This document shows, in pieces, positions 11,185 through 20,619 of a DNA stretch of 30,049 nt (the first letter of the stretch is position 1; the number at the start of each line of letters is the position of its first letter). The DNA is from Hydnum rufescens UP504 (lineage: Eukaryota; Basidiomycota; Agaricomycetes; Cantharellales; Hydnaceae): the NCBI GenBank assembly GCA_014904985.1, contig MU128948.1:226937-256985 (forward strand), written 5' to 3'. Under the pieces are notes generated by a model. That model did no database searches, was not told the DNA's origin, and worked only from the letters and a program-made list of their open reading frames with translations. Position numbers and translations under genes: made by a program.

Positions 11185-11490
11185 TGGCTAGATTCAATGC
11201 TTAGAGTGTGGGTGGATTTCTGTGCTGCAAGACTGTTGCTGTATCAAATACAAGATGTCAAGATGGGATCCCTTGAGGTAAAGATTGGCGGTCGACCAGC
11301 TTCTTGTTGGACCTGTGGAGGACCTCGTTTCCCCGAGGCACAACATCATGTGTTCAATAGCAAATCCTGCATTCGACTGGATTTTTGCTGATATTCTTAA
11401 TTTACTACTAAACACACTAGTTCACGAAGTGAAGGCCTGAGGATTAAGGCCTAGATATCCTAAACTTGGCGAAGGCAAAATGTACCGCGA
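11185..11490. other. Convergent 3' spacer between HIS7-3 and M4
   Basis: About 300 bp between two converging stop codons. It matches the corresponding spacers near 950-1,200, 4,455-4,710 and 7,837-8,088, including the TACAAGATGTCAAGATGGGA block and CACACTAGTTCAC. I see no gene in it; it most likely holds both 3' ends. Confidence 0.5.
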
Positions 11491-12424
11491 CTATGAATAC
11501 GTTGGATATGATGCCACAGAACAGCCCCAAAATAGACCCGCAATGGTGGGCCAATGTTGCACCAGGGAAAGCTCGGAAATAATCGGCACTATGAGGATTA
11601 TAGCCAAGTAACTGAGGAGTAATTCTTTCCAATCTGCAGCAAATTTTGTGAGAAGAAATAAAAAGCAATTGATCGGAATGGCATACTCTTCTTTAGGCTC
11701 TCCCATCTGCGACGACAGAACTCAACCACCAATGAAAACAACCTTCGAGCACATGGCGTTACATAATCCTCAGAGAAGAACCAGGGCCAAACCGGGGGAC
11801 GGACACCTTCCAGGAACCCAATCCAGTAGGTGCTAAAAACCAGATTATGTATTGTGAGGGTGAACAGTGTTATGAACCACTTGAGTCTAGGAAAGACCCT
11901 TACACCACGACATACAGAGCACCAAAGACCCAGTCCAGAATGGTTGGTGATATAGAATGGCCTTGCATAGCAAGAATAAACTTCCCAGTGCCGACACCCA
12001 ACACGATCGTAGTATTGAGAAGGCGATACAAGGTGACCTTGATAACGGGTGGATGGCCGCTTACAGATATGACGGATCTCTTAGTCCACGCCTCACAAAC
12101 GGACATGATCCACTGGCAATATATACCTACCGCTCATGCGAGGACGTATCAGTGGCCAAGTTAGAATAAAGAATAAAGGGTTCATTATTCTAAGGGTGTG
12201 AAGTCAATTAATAGTGAGAAAAACAGTCAGCGGGGTCTTACATGTGGAACAGAGTCGGGGATCCTTGGCTGAATCAGGTGGGCTGGAGGTGGTGCTACAG
12301 TACTACACACCGTACCGATAGTGAGACAACATTCAAATTCTATCAGTGCTGCAGAAATCCACAGCACGTACTCCAATCGAGCTCGCTCTCTCAGAGTGGA
12401 ATCAGAGGATCGTCCTACAGCCAT
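11491..12424 (-). CDS. M4, intact six-exon small multi-pass membrane protein (unknown function)
   Basis: This is the only M copy that I can read through without a break. Exons on the minus strand are 12424-12372, 12302-12242, 12189-12131, 12059-11904, 11832-11687 and 11633-11491; all five introns are 52-71 nt with GT and AG ends, and the phases join to give 205 residues plus TAG. The N-terminus (MAVGRSSDSTLRERARL) and a proline-rich stretch ending VPH precede a membrane segment at about residues 68-89 (YRLLNTTIVLGVG). A second segment spans 97-118, with the conserved HSISPTILDW before it. The motif RPPVWPWFFSEDYVTP follows at 121-136. The last exon gives one or two hydrophobic segments at 163-200. 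The splice sites are shared with the other copies. I do not know this family; it resembles lineage-specific hypothetical membrane proteins of Agaricomycetes. Divergent from HIS7-4. Confidence 0.72.
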
Positions 12425-12742
12425 AAGGGGATCGGGAGGGAAAGGACGGGGGTTAACTAGGGAATCGAGATGGACAAGGAAAAAAGGTTCGTGTTCGAGG
12501 CGACGTACGCCACTTTCGGCGCGAGCTTGCTGAGAGCCAAGTAGTGGCGCGTAGCCTGCAGTCCCCTCATCTGGGAATTTGTCCAAGGTACTGTAGTCGT
12601 GGATTTCACATGTCACGTGCAGGGCACCTGGCTCGCTCAAGACTAAATCCTTCAAAACTGTAGTGCCAACGGACGGGGTAGATGGGGGCGAGAGCAAGAA
12701 CTGAGATTGATTCAGCGGCCCGGTACAATGTATCTTAGGTAC
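12425..12742. promoter_or_regulatory. M4 upstream region with CACGTG
   Basis: Left part of the M4/HIS7-4 spacer. The pyrimidine-rich leader lies directly before the ATG on the minus strand. CACGTG at 12,614-12,619 is 190 bp upstream of the M4 start, inside a stretch TTTCACATGTCACGTGCAGG shared almost exactly with other units. As M4 is the intact copy, this is the control region most likely to be active. Confidence 0.5.
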
Positions 12743-13150
12743 TGTAGTCACACCGGGCTATATCGTATCCTCGGGTCACGCGTCACAATGGTCTGCATCA
12801 TAGTACTGTAAGTGTCACAAGTGAAAGGGGTGCTTAAAATAGCTGGAAATGGACCCATGGGCATGCCCTGTGCTTCCCTTGGTCCCCAGTTGCATTCCTA
12901 GGCATAAATGTGAATATATGGAATATCATCGTCTTTAGTAATTTTTCTCTCTCATCCTCTATATCGTGCATTAGGCTCATCCAGCCTTATGTAAGTATAT
13001 CGAGAATCGACGCACTCAGCTCAGGCTCAAGGGGACCACTAGTGCAGGCATATCATTATTTTGGGAGTGTCACGCTGCCTTCGAGCCGGTATCGCCAGAT
13101 TCCGGGCGTGACAGGAATTACGTAATGTCACGTGATATCGCTATGCTACA
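12743..13150. mobile_element. Candidate solo LTR inserted between M4 and HIS7-4
   Basis: About 408 bp are present here and absent from the matching spacer of unit 3 (where 5,950-5,975 is continuous). The extra DNA begins TGTAG and ends CTACA, a perfect 5-bp inverted terminal repeat of the TG...CA type, and has GTCACACCGGGC near its left end and CCGGGCGTGAC in inverted orientation near 13,100-13,112. There is no coding capacity. The flanks (GGTAC / ATAAT) suggest at best a decayed target duplication of GTAAT. It could equally be a non-autonomous DNA element. No second copy is visible in the window. Confidence 0.45.
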
Positions 13151-13325
13151 ATAATCTGAGCTCGTATATCCAACAACTGGCACAACAGAGTGCACAATTC
13201 ATTCCAGTTGGAGAAGCCGTCTTTTGTAATTTAGAGATCGTTCTACAGTTGGTGCAACAAATCGGGCGTAACACCGCTCATTCGGTTGTGCAGAACTTTT
13301 TTGCGACTGCAGTACTTATCTCCGG
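13151..13325. promoter_or_regulatory. HIS7-4 proximal 5' flank
   Basis: This is the right part of the divergent spacer, now cut off from the CACGTG of the left part by the inserted element (which has its own CACGTG at 13,129-13,134). It contains the conserved TTTGTAATTTAGAGATCGTT block near 13,224 and the CACCGCTCATTCGGTTGTGC stretch that precedes the HIS7 start in every unit. In this copy the stretch can be read as a short open frame (FCNLEIVLQLVQQIG), so an upstream exon is possible. Confidence 0.4.
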
Positions 13326-15099
13326 CTCTTGCTTGTACTGGACTACAGCCCTGGTAACGTTCGGAGTCTCCCAAACGTCCTCACAGAGCTTGGTTATAGT
13401 TACGAATGGATACCTACCCCGAGGACTTTGACAACACTCATGCATGTTTCGCATCCTGATCGCTGTGGCGACGATGCTCAACGACAGGCGATCCGATAAG
13501 TGTGCCCCTCATAGAAACTTATATTCCCTGGTCTGGGCGCTTTCGAGACCGTGATCCTGAATCTCACTAACAAAGGGGCTATTGGAGGATTTTGAACCAC
13601 TCTGCACGTACATTCGATCCAGACATCCGTACTTTGGCATATGCATCGGTATGCAGGTCCTCTTCGCTTCATCTACTGAGCCTCCGTCGATGGATGGTCT
13701 GGGGATCGTCGACTCCCCTATTGGTCTCTTCAACAACGCTGGAAAACCCGTGCCCTCATATGGGTTGGAACCACGTGGCGCTCCTCACCTCTTGGAAAGA
13801 AAATAGGGCACACGAGCACGTAGAGACGGGCGAAGATGAGACATATGACTTTGTTCACTCCTATCCAGCGCCTTACTTGCCCTCACGCAATTCTGATTGG
13901 GTACATACGACAACCCAATATGGGAGGCAACCCTTCCTCTCTACTGTCCGTCGAGGGAATGTGTCTGCATGCCAATTTCACCCCGAAAAATCAGACAAGA
14001 CTGATCTTGGAGTCCTTCAATTGTGGCTGGAGGCGCCCGCCAACACCGTCGATGCAGAGTGCCCTTCTCAAAACAAATGGTCATGATATCTGAGATGGAC
14101 AGATTCACGAAGCGGATCATCGCATGCATGGACATTCGCGCCAATGACGAGGGAGACCTCGGGATCACAAAGGGACGTCAGTACAACGTACGCGAGAGAG
14201 AGGATTCGAGAGCACTCAAAATAGGACGAATGCAAGTGCTTCGATCAATGGGCCCGCGATCGGCACTCGCCCACATGCAAAGTTCGCAACCTCGGCCAAC
14301 TGGTCACCCTCGCCCTCTGGTACTGCGAATCGGGTGCGGACGAAGTATGTTGACTCAATATCACCTTCCGCCACTCTCCACAACATGACTAATTGCCGTC
14401 ACGCGCGAAGCCGCTTCACGCATATTTGTGTCCCTTGCGATTGGTGGAGGACACGGTTGATCCTGACGGGACACCACGAGCACGCTCAAGGTCGCAGGTG
14501 CGTACTGCCGCGCCGGGGTGGATAAAGCTAGTATCAGAAGTGAGGGCGGCTGCTGGGCCATGGGACGGACCAAGGTGACGGCACAAGTCCTATCGAGACG
14601 ATTTCGCGTGTGTATGGGCGCCGGGCCGTCGTGGTCTCTGTGGACCCGCGTCGTGTGTCGGTAGACCCAGAGACGTACGAAGGTTCCCATGCGAGCAAGC
14701 TTGTATATGGTGAGCGAGCGATGTCTCGTCTGAGCGAGAGCGACAGGTCCCGAGCGTGGTGGTATCAGTGCACCGCGAGTGGTGGCCGCGAATCGCGCCC
14801 TCTCTCGGTCAAAAAAACTCGTGCAAGATGTAGAGACGTTGGGTGCGGGGTAGATACCGCTGAATGGCATCGGTCGAGATGGAACGAACCAAAGGCATGG
14901 TCTCGACCTTGTGGACCTCGTATGTCGCTCAGTGCGTATACCGGTCGTGGTGAGCAGTGGAGCATTTTGTAGACGTGTTTGAAAGAACGGGGGTGGAAAG
15001 CGGCGCTGGCAGCTGGGGTATTTCATAGAGAAGAAGTGGAGGTGAGCGAGGTAAAGAATTTCTGTCGAAGCCGAGGAGGGTACTTGTTCGTCGGCGTAG
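13326..15099 (+). pseudogene. HIS7: HIS7-4, broken imidazole glycerol phosphate synthase, best catalytic residues
   Basis: N-terminus readable as LLLVLDYSPGNVRSL and TELGYSYEWI. The amidotransferase keeps YFGICIGMQ (Cys codon 13,642-13,644) and CQFHPEKS (near 13,970-13,993). The cyclase keeps its first Asp in ACMDIRAND (14,131-14,133). It is nevertheless dead: about 8 extra bases near 13,588, one extra C near 13,758 (PVPSYGLEP instead of PVPHMGWN), a gap of about 17 nt near 14,545, and a shorter gap near 14,960. A former intron after DFDNA matches the intron visible in HIS7-5, but its donor has decayed. The copy order suggests no special role for it. Confidence 0.85.
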
Positions 15100-15325
15100 T
15101 GGCTAGATTTTCTGTGCTGCAAGACTGTTGCTATATCAAATGCAGGAGTGTCAAGATGGATCCCTTGAGTAAAGTTGAGTGGTGGGCCAGCTTCTTGTTG
15201 GACCTGTGGAAGCTTCCAACATCATATATTTGATAGCAAATTGTGCATTCGACTAGATTTTTGCTACACTCTCAATTTACTACTAGACACACTAGTTCAC
15301 GAAGGGAAGGACCGACGATTAAGGC

Positions 15326-16244
15326 CTAGACGTCCGAAGAATCTGGGGAGAGGAAGACAAGAATTGTGACAAGCGCGGACGTGCCACCCAAACCCCCCCT
15401 CACAAATGAAGCTACAATAGGGTCCAGATCAGGCAGCGGCAGGACAGATGGTAGCAATACAGTCAGTCCAATCATGAGGAATCTGAAAGTCTCGTTTCCA
15501 ATCTGCAGCAAATAATAAAGCAATTGACCAGAATGGCATACAAACTCCTCTTTAACCCCCTCCATACGTGGGGCATGAGCTCTACCACAAATGAAAACAA
15601 CCTTCGCGCAAGTGGCGTCACATAATCCTCATAGAAGAACCAGGACGAAACGGAGGGATGGACGTCTCCCGGAACCCGATCCAGTAGGTGCTAGGGCGAG
15701 ATGAAGTATCATGAAGTATGAGCAGCGTTATCAACCACTTGAGTCTAGAAAAGGCACTTCACCATGACATACAGAGATCCCAGATCCAGTCCAGAATGGT
15801 TGGTGATATAGAATGACCTTGCATGGCAGAATAAACTTCCCAGTGCCGACACCCAAGATGATCATAGTATTGAGAAGACGACACAAGGTGATCTTGATAA
15901 CAGCTTGGTGCCCTCTTACAAATATGATAGAGATATCTCAGTGCATATTTCATGAGTACAGAACCATGCAAACCTGTTACATACCTTCGCATCCAAGGAT
16001 GCGTCAGTGGCAGAGTTTTGATGAGATCCAGAGGGCCCATTATTCTGAGGAGGTGAAGTTCATTAATAATATGACACCAGTCAGCAGAGTCTTACATGTG
16101 GACCAGAGCCCGGCATACTTGGTTGAGTCGGGCGATCTAGTGGTAGGGTACTGCATGTCGCTTAAACTCCGCAAGTGCCGCGAAAATCTACGGCTCATAC
16201 CCTTCTCGAGATCCCTCCGGTAGCGTGGATCGCCTTACGGGCAT
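15326..16244 (-). pseudogene. M5, multi-pass membrane protein gene with a frameshift in exon 4
   Basis: ATG at 16,242-16,244 opens a 44-nt exon (MPVRRSTLPEGSRE) with a GTATGA donor; exon 2 ends GSGPH and exon 3 reads NNGPSGSHQNSATDASLDAK. One base is lost in exon 4 near 15,820-15,830, in the stretch coding FILAMQGH in M4, which breaks the frame. The third intron donor has also shifted (AAG|GTATGT instead of CG|GTAGGT). The last exon is open and hydrophobic, with PDLDPIVASF, and stops with TAG at 15,326. Its upstream side is shortened: CACGTG lies only 72 bp from the ATG instead of about 190. Confidence 0.65.
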
Positions 16245-16430
16245 AAGGGATCGGGAAAGAAGGATGGAATCAATATCAATGCAAAATGGATTTCAAGCAC
16301 ACTCTGTGAGTACATCACGTGACAGGTAGACAAACTACACAAATCGGGCGTGACACCGCTCATTGGGTTGCACACAACTTTCATTTGCGTAGTCAGTGTC
16401 TATCTCGCATTTGGTCGCTCGTATGCGAGA
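16245..16430. promoter_or_regulatory. Shortened M5 upstream region fused to MAPEG block A
   Basis: It contains CACGTG at 16,316-16,321 and the end of the HIS7 5' flank (CACCGCTCATTGGGTTGCAC, then GTCAGTGTCTATCTCGCATT), but HIS7 itself never starts. At about 16,410-16,430 the sequence switches to the MAPEG block. The same switch occurs at about 24,055-24,090. Confidence 0.5.
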
Positions 16431-18397
16431 CATGGCGCAGGCGAGGATGGTGGAACGCTCTCCCGTGACCAGAATTCTCCGTGATGATGTTCTAGGAATG
16501 AAGTCTTCGCCAGAGAATGCGGGCCTTATCTGCTTTTCTGTGTATTTTTCGACCCGGCTAACTTGGGAACTTGGGCAAGAGTATCCGCCTTCCAGCGACC
16601 AAATGACTAACCATACGCAGGCCTACTCCCTCAAAACTCCCTCGACGCGCCACCACCATGGCCCTCCTAACACGGACATGCGGTAAGAGCTAACCTGAAC
16701 ACGCAGGGACTACCAGCTCCGACGGTAGTCTTCCGGTCCCCCTTTCTTGAAAAAAAGCGGCCGAGCGATGATTCTCGGGAACATCCCTTCTCTCTCCCTT
16801 CTGAATCTGTGCATGAAGGCCGGCATCGTGTATCGCAGCCTACCGATCATTGACCGTTGTATAATGACAGCTTTGCATTCCTGATCTACCTTTCATTCAA
16901 GCAAGCAGTCAAAAAGAAGGCCGACTCGTGCAGCTTTCTGTTCATGATCTCTCGATCTTGACGCATATGTGAACTGGCTGGTTATCTGCACTATGGTCCC
17001 GACTACATAAGGAGGACCAAAAATTCCTCAGGCGGACGAGAGATCATCCAGAATAGGCTGTCAATCCGATTACGCTGACAGATCAAAACGCGCCACATGG
17101 TTCTCTGCAAGCTTCCCATGAGCCCCCCTGTAGTAGAATAGTAGATTGGATTGTATAAACGAATACAGGACGGATGTTACTACGAAACACAGGGTCGCCG
17201 GTATTAGGAGTTGATTCTCGCGATGCGAAATCAATGGGTAGGCCACCTCACAAGCGAAGGAGCGGAGACCGCCGGAACCTTGCTTCCGCTTCGTTCGCGT
17301 CTCGACGGTCTCACTGTCCCTGCCAGCAGAGCCTGGGGGAGACCCTGTTCTCTTTTCCCCTCTTTCCCACCCTGTTGATGATCTTTGTTGGTGCCTAGTC
17401 GTCAGTCATACCCGTGCCTGCTCTCCCACACAGTCGGGCCGCGTGGCGGGTTCTCACGCGCCAAATTGCCTGGAACAACCCTCATGCTCACACGCCTGCA
17501 CCTGCCATAGATTAGCAGACTGACTGTTTCAGAGCAGCTCATGCGGATGAACTTCACTACCCGAATCACTAGCTCGTTTTCCAGCCCACAGCCCCCGCGA
17601 TAACGATTCCAGCTTCCAGTCGTTGAATAACCAGAATTTGACCAAATTTCCATACTGGGGCTTTCTGTCGAAGCCTCAGAATCAATAGAATTGCAAGGGC
17701 CTTAGTCAGATCATGTCATAAGGGCCCGACTTTTACTCAGCAAGCGGCTTTTGCAGTCAGAAGCACTTCAGGAACTGAGAGGGGCACAGAAACGGGGTGA
17801 CAGTTTTTTGAAAAGACTTCGACCAGAGGCCATTTTTGATTTTTGGAACTACTTCTCGCGTCCTTACGGTAAATCAGATTCGTGTTGAGGCGGTGATAAA
17901 TTGTTCCTAGCTGGGGTTTAGGCGCCCAGGGTTACTAAGGGCATCAGAATGCACTTCACCTCGCTATCATTGCTTTCAGGGGGGAGGAGAGATAAGCAAG
18001 TGATCTTCAAGTAGCTATTGAAAATCACGCCCGCCCGGATATTGGGTGCAATAGACTTACCGGGTTCGTACAAAGGCCAGGTCTGTGACATCGGACAAGG
18101 CGACCCGTACTAGTATGCTTTGAGTGTCAACACCATTCACACAGCTCTGAGGATATCCCGCCTCGTAGTAGTAATATTGCAGTCCATATAATAGCTAGCA
18201 TCCTCATCAGAAGGTGTACTTGAAACTACTTACGAGAAGAAAGTTAAATAACGGAATCCAAGGAATTAATTCTGGGTGAAAATACCGCCCCCACTCTTCT
18301 GCACAGTTGCGGTTTCCCTGAATACTCATGACCAACGACCCTGATACGCCATTCCAGCATTCCAGAGGAATAATCACCCCACGCGTCCAAAGGAGGT
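16431..18397. other. Non-coding part of MAPEG block A
   Basis: Nearly 2 kb with no frame that is open in both copies. Long stretches still match block B, for example GAATTGCAAGGGCCTT (17,688), CCAGGGTTACTAAGGGCATC and a minus-strand GTAAGTCTATTGCACC. The last is a good splice-donor sequence kept in both copies (about 18,050 and 25,990), but the exon it would close has stops in each. Possible decayed gene or 3' untranslated region; nothing firmer. Confidence 0.4.
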
Positions 18398-19235
18398 CTA
18401 CGCTGAGCCCCGGTAGAGCTCATACAAGACACTGAGGAGCGCAGAGACCGAGAAAGTATGAAGGGGCGAGCGCAGATCAGGAATATCGGCGAGATACACA
18501 ATGTAGTAGAGGATGTGCTTGACAAAGGCGTAGAGGAAGAGGCCGTCGATGAGCGTCACAGATGGGCTCCCTGTGGTATTTTTGGCCAAACTGTGCGTCG
18601 CGAGAACGAACGCGGCCGTCGTGCCAAGCACTACGTCGAGGAAAAATCGCATTAGATTAATTGAATGAATGAACGGTCAAGACGGGGTCATGTAGACACA
18701 CGCACAAGGGAAGACATCCATTAGGGCTTCATGAGTAGCGACAAGGCGATGGGGAAGGCCGCGGAGCTGGCTCTTTACGAGTCGCGGGGCTACAAAGGAT
18801 TTGAGCGTCAGAATAGAGGGAAGAAGTTATCACACGTGTGTGGAAGACTTACAACGCACTTGATATCCACCCGGATGGCTGGATTGACCGTACACGCTCA
18901 CAACAGCGGAGAAAGAGTATGTATGGAATGCAGCGAGTCCTACGACCATCAAAATGGATTGGGTATCGCGCGGACCGTACACTTGGTCTAAGAACAAGCT
19001 GAAGTAGCCGGTGGGACGCGTGAGGGCAGAGGCGACAGGCATGAGCAACACATAAACAAGGATGAAGACTAAGAGGCTGTGGAGAGCAATCTTTGTAAGT
19101 CCACAATCGTTGGACACGGTGTGGCTCCAGTGCTCACAATTTATCGCCGGGGCGACCAACGTCTGGTGCCGATTGAGAGGGAGCCGAATTATGCGGGGGA
19201 GTATCGTCTAGAGACTTGGGAGTAGGACCAGCCAT
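18398..19235 (-). CDS. MAPEG-A, MAPEG-family membrane protein
   Basis: Exons on the minus strand are 19235-19138, 19076-18853, 18789-18706 and 18630-18398, joined by GT-AG introns of 61, 63 and 75 nt, giving 212 residues and a TAG stop. The family (membrane-associated proteins in eicosanoid and glutathione metabolism) consists of four-helix proteins of ER or other internal membranes, many of them glutathione-dependent. Family marks here are the segment RLVATHEALMDVFP, matching the R-x-x-x-A-H-E-x-x-x-x-x-F-P core, and the C-terminal YIVYLADIPDLRS with a final hydrophobic helix. The first helix is LLVFILVYVLLMPVASAL. A TATA box lies 37 bp before the ATG. Compared with copy B only exon 1 differs in length, by 12 nt. 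The substrate cannot be told from sequence. Confidence 0.85.
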
Positions 19236-19271
19236 CGAAGGAGTATTGAGGGAAGAGGCAGTGGACATGTG

Positions 19272-19279
19272 CTTATATA
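19272..19279 (-). promoter_or_regulatory. TATA box of MAPEG-A
   Basis: TATATAAG on the minus strand, 37 bp upstream of the chosen ATG and conserved at copy B. The short distance implies a very short 5' leader and supports this ATG as the start. Confidence 0.6.
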
Positions 19280-19345
19280 AGAGGAGTGGGGCCTTTCCCG
19301 GCCACCTCCGCCCCAACCTGCGCGGTGCGCACCATCATAGTATCG

Positions 19346-20210
19346 CAACCAGGCCGGAGCTACACTCAGTCTGTGGTGGAAAGGGGAGTTCCGAAGGCGC
19401 GGGCACGAAGATGATGATCACAAAAAGTTTTTACCGGCGTTTGCCGCGACCTCCAGTTGGCTACGTGCTCTCCACTTCAGTATCCATGCCCTCAGAGGAA
19501 CTTCGTGAGATGGATATCTCAACAAAAAAACGACAAGAGCCTATTTGGTCACCCAGTGTCTCTGCAGCCCATCCTACATTCAATGGGGTCGGCAATCACT
19601 TGTCATCGGCAACCCCCACGCGGATCAAATTACTATGGGCTGCCTGGAGAAAACAGTTTCACGTTCCTAGCCTCACACAATCTGGATACAGCTTCGTACG
19701 TTAATGGAAGTATGTTTGGGTGGACAATATCTGCAATTTCTTGGTTTTAGAACTCAAAAAAAAACCCTCAGCACCCGAGGAATACAATACGCCACTTTCG
19801 AAATTTTTTCAGTTCCGCCAGCTCTATTGCGGCGTTGACAGTCTGGAGGACAAATCAAAGACAACGGTGATTGGGGTCCTTCATACAGCCTATTTATACA
19901 TCCACACTCGTAGACAAGTATGATGGGCATCCGAATGACGAACCACGTCCTATTTCTTCTCGTCGCACCACCGTAGACAGCCAGAACACTGGGACCCAAG
20001 ATGTCAAGGCTGTGGCACGTCAAAGCCGCAATAGAGTTGGATCGGAACTACTTATCCGACTGAGAAAATTGCGAAAGTGGCCTACACATATAGCAGTGAA
20101 ATCAAGCTGTTATTGATGCATCGGTTCTCAAGATCATGGCCATGGAATTGTATTATAAAACCAACAAATTCTAGTATTTCTCTTCACCGTTCGCGCAGAT
20201 TTCACTCAAT
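19346..20210. other. Spacer without recognisable genes
   Basis: Follows the end of the MAPEG block A homology and precedes the HIS7-5 5' flank. Several short frames exist, the longest running from 19,216 to 19,704, but that one starts inside the MAPEG leader on the opposite strand and shows no domain. The matching position after block B (beyond 27,320) holds different DNA. Nothing supportable here. Confidence 0.4.
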
Positions 20211-20619
20211 TGCTAGGAGCCGTTCTGAGGGGCTCTGAAATGGCCTCAGTGGCTGTACATTAGCTCCGGAGTCAGGTCACGTGCCAGTGCCCGGAGAGCA
20301 CTGTTTATTGCAGTGCAGAAGTTCATCATTTATAATCCGGAGATCGTTCTGCTGGTGGTGGTAGTGGAGTTCTCTCTTTTATACCGCTGCGGGCTGCCAC
20401 GGGTAGCTATGAGGCGCCTAGGGCGGTCTACGGGATGTATCGGGTTAAATACTGAGTAATTATCCTTCCGTGTCGACCCCTCCTAATAAGAATGTGGCCT
20501 TGGACTCGTAGTGTTCCCGTCGCCATTGCCTCGTTCTGCTGGTGTGACAAGTCGGGCGTGGCACCCCACATTGGGCTGTAGGGACCTTTTTTGTACAATG
20601 TCAGTGTCTATCTTGCACT
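20211..20619 (+). promoter_or_regulatory. HIS7-5 5' flank without a neighbouring M gene
   Basis: Contains GGTCACGTGCCAG (CACGTG at 20,278-20,283) and a weakened copy of the TTTATAATCCGGAGATCGTT block near 20,327, then GGGCGTGGCACCCCACATTGGGCTGT. This is the right half of the divergent spacer; its left half and the M gene have been lost or replaced. Confidence 0.45.

Larger units (their letters stand above)
16430..19345. repeat. MAPEG segmental duplication, copy A
   Basis: About 2.9 kb that matches 24,090-27,320 in the same orientation from end to end. It ends near the GCGC...ACCATCA stretch beyond the MAPEG promoter. The two copies differ by many substitutions and by indels in non-coding parts, including about 310 bp present only here (17,249-17,560), about 80 bp present only in B near 24,205-24,285, and the 538-bp insertion in B. 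Confidence 0.85.

Noticed and set aside
12227..12751. 174-codon minus-strand open frame reading through M4 exons 1-2
   Set aside because: It runs through the first intron and the upstream region of M4. The shorter spliced model uses splice sites conserved in all six copies.
14361..15122. 253-codon minus-strand open frame
   Set aside because: It is antisense to the HisF half of HIS7-4, and the corresponding frame is not open in the other copies. The GC-rich coding strand explains it.
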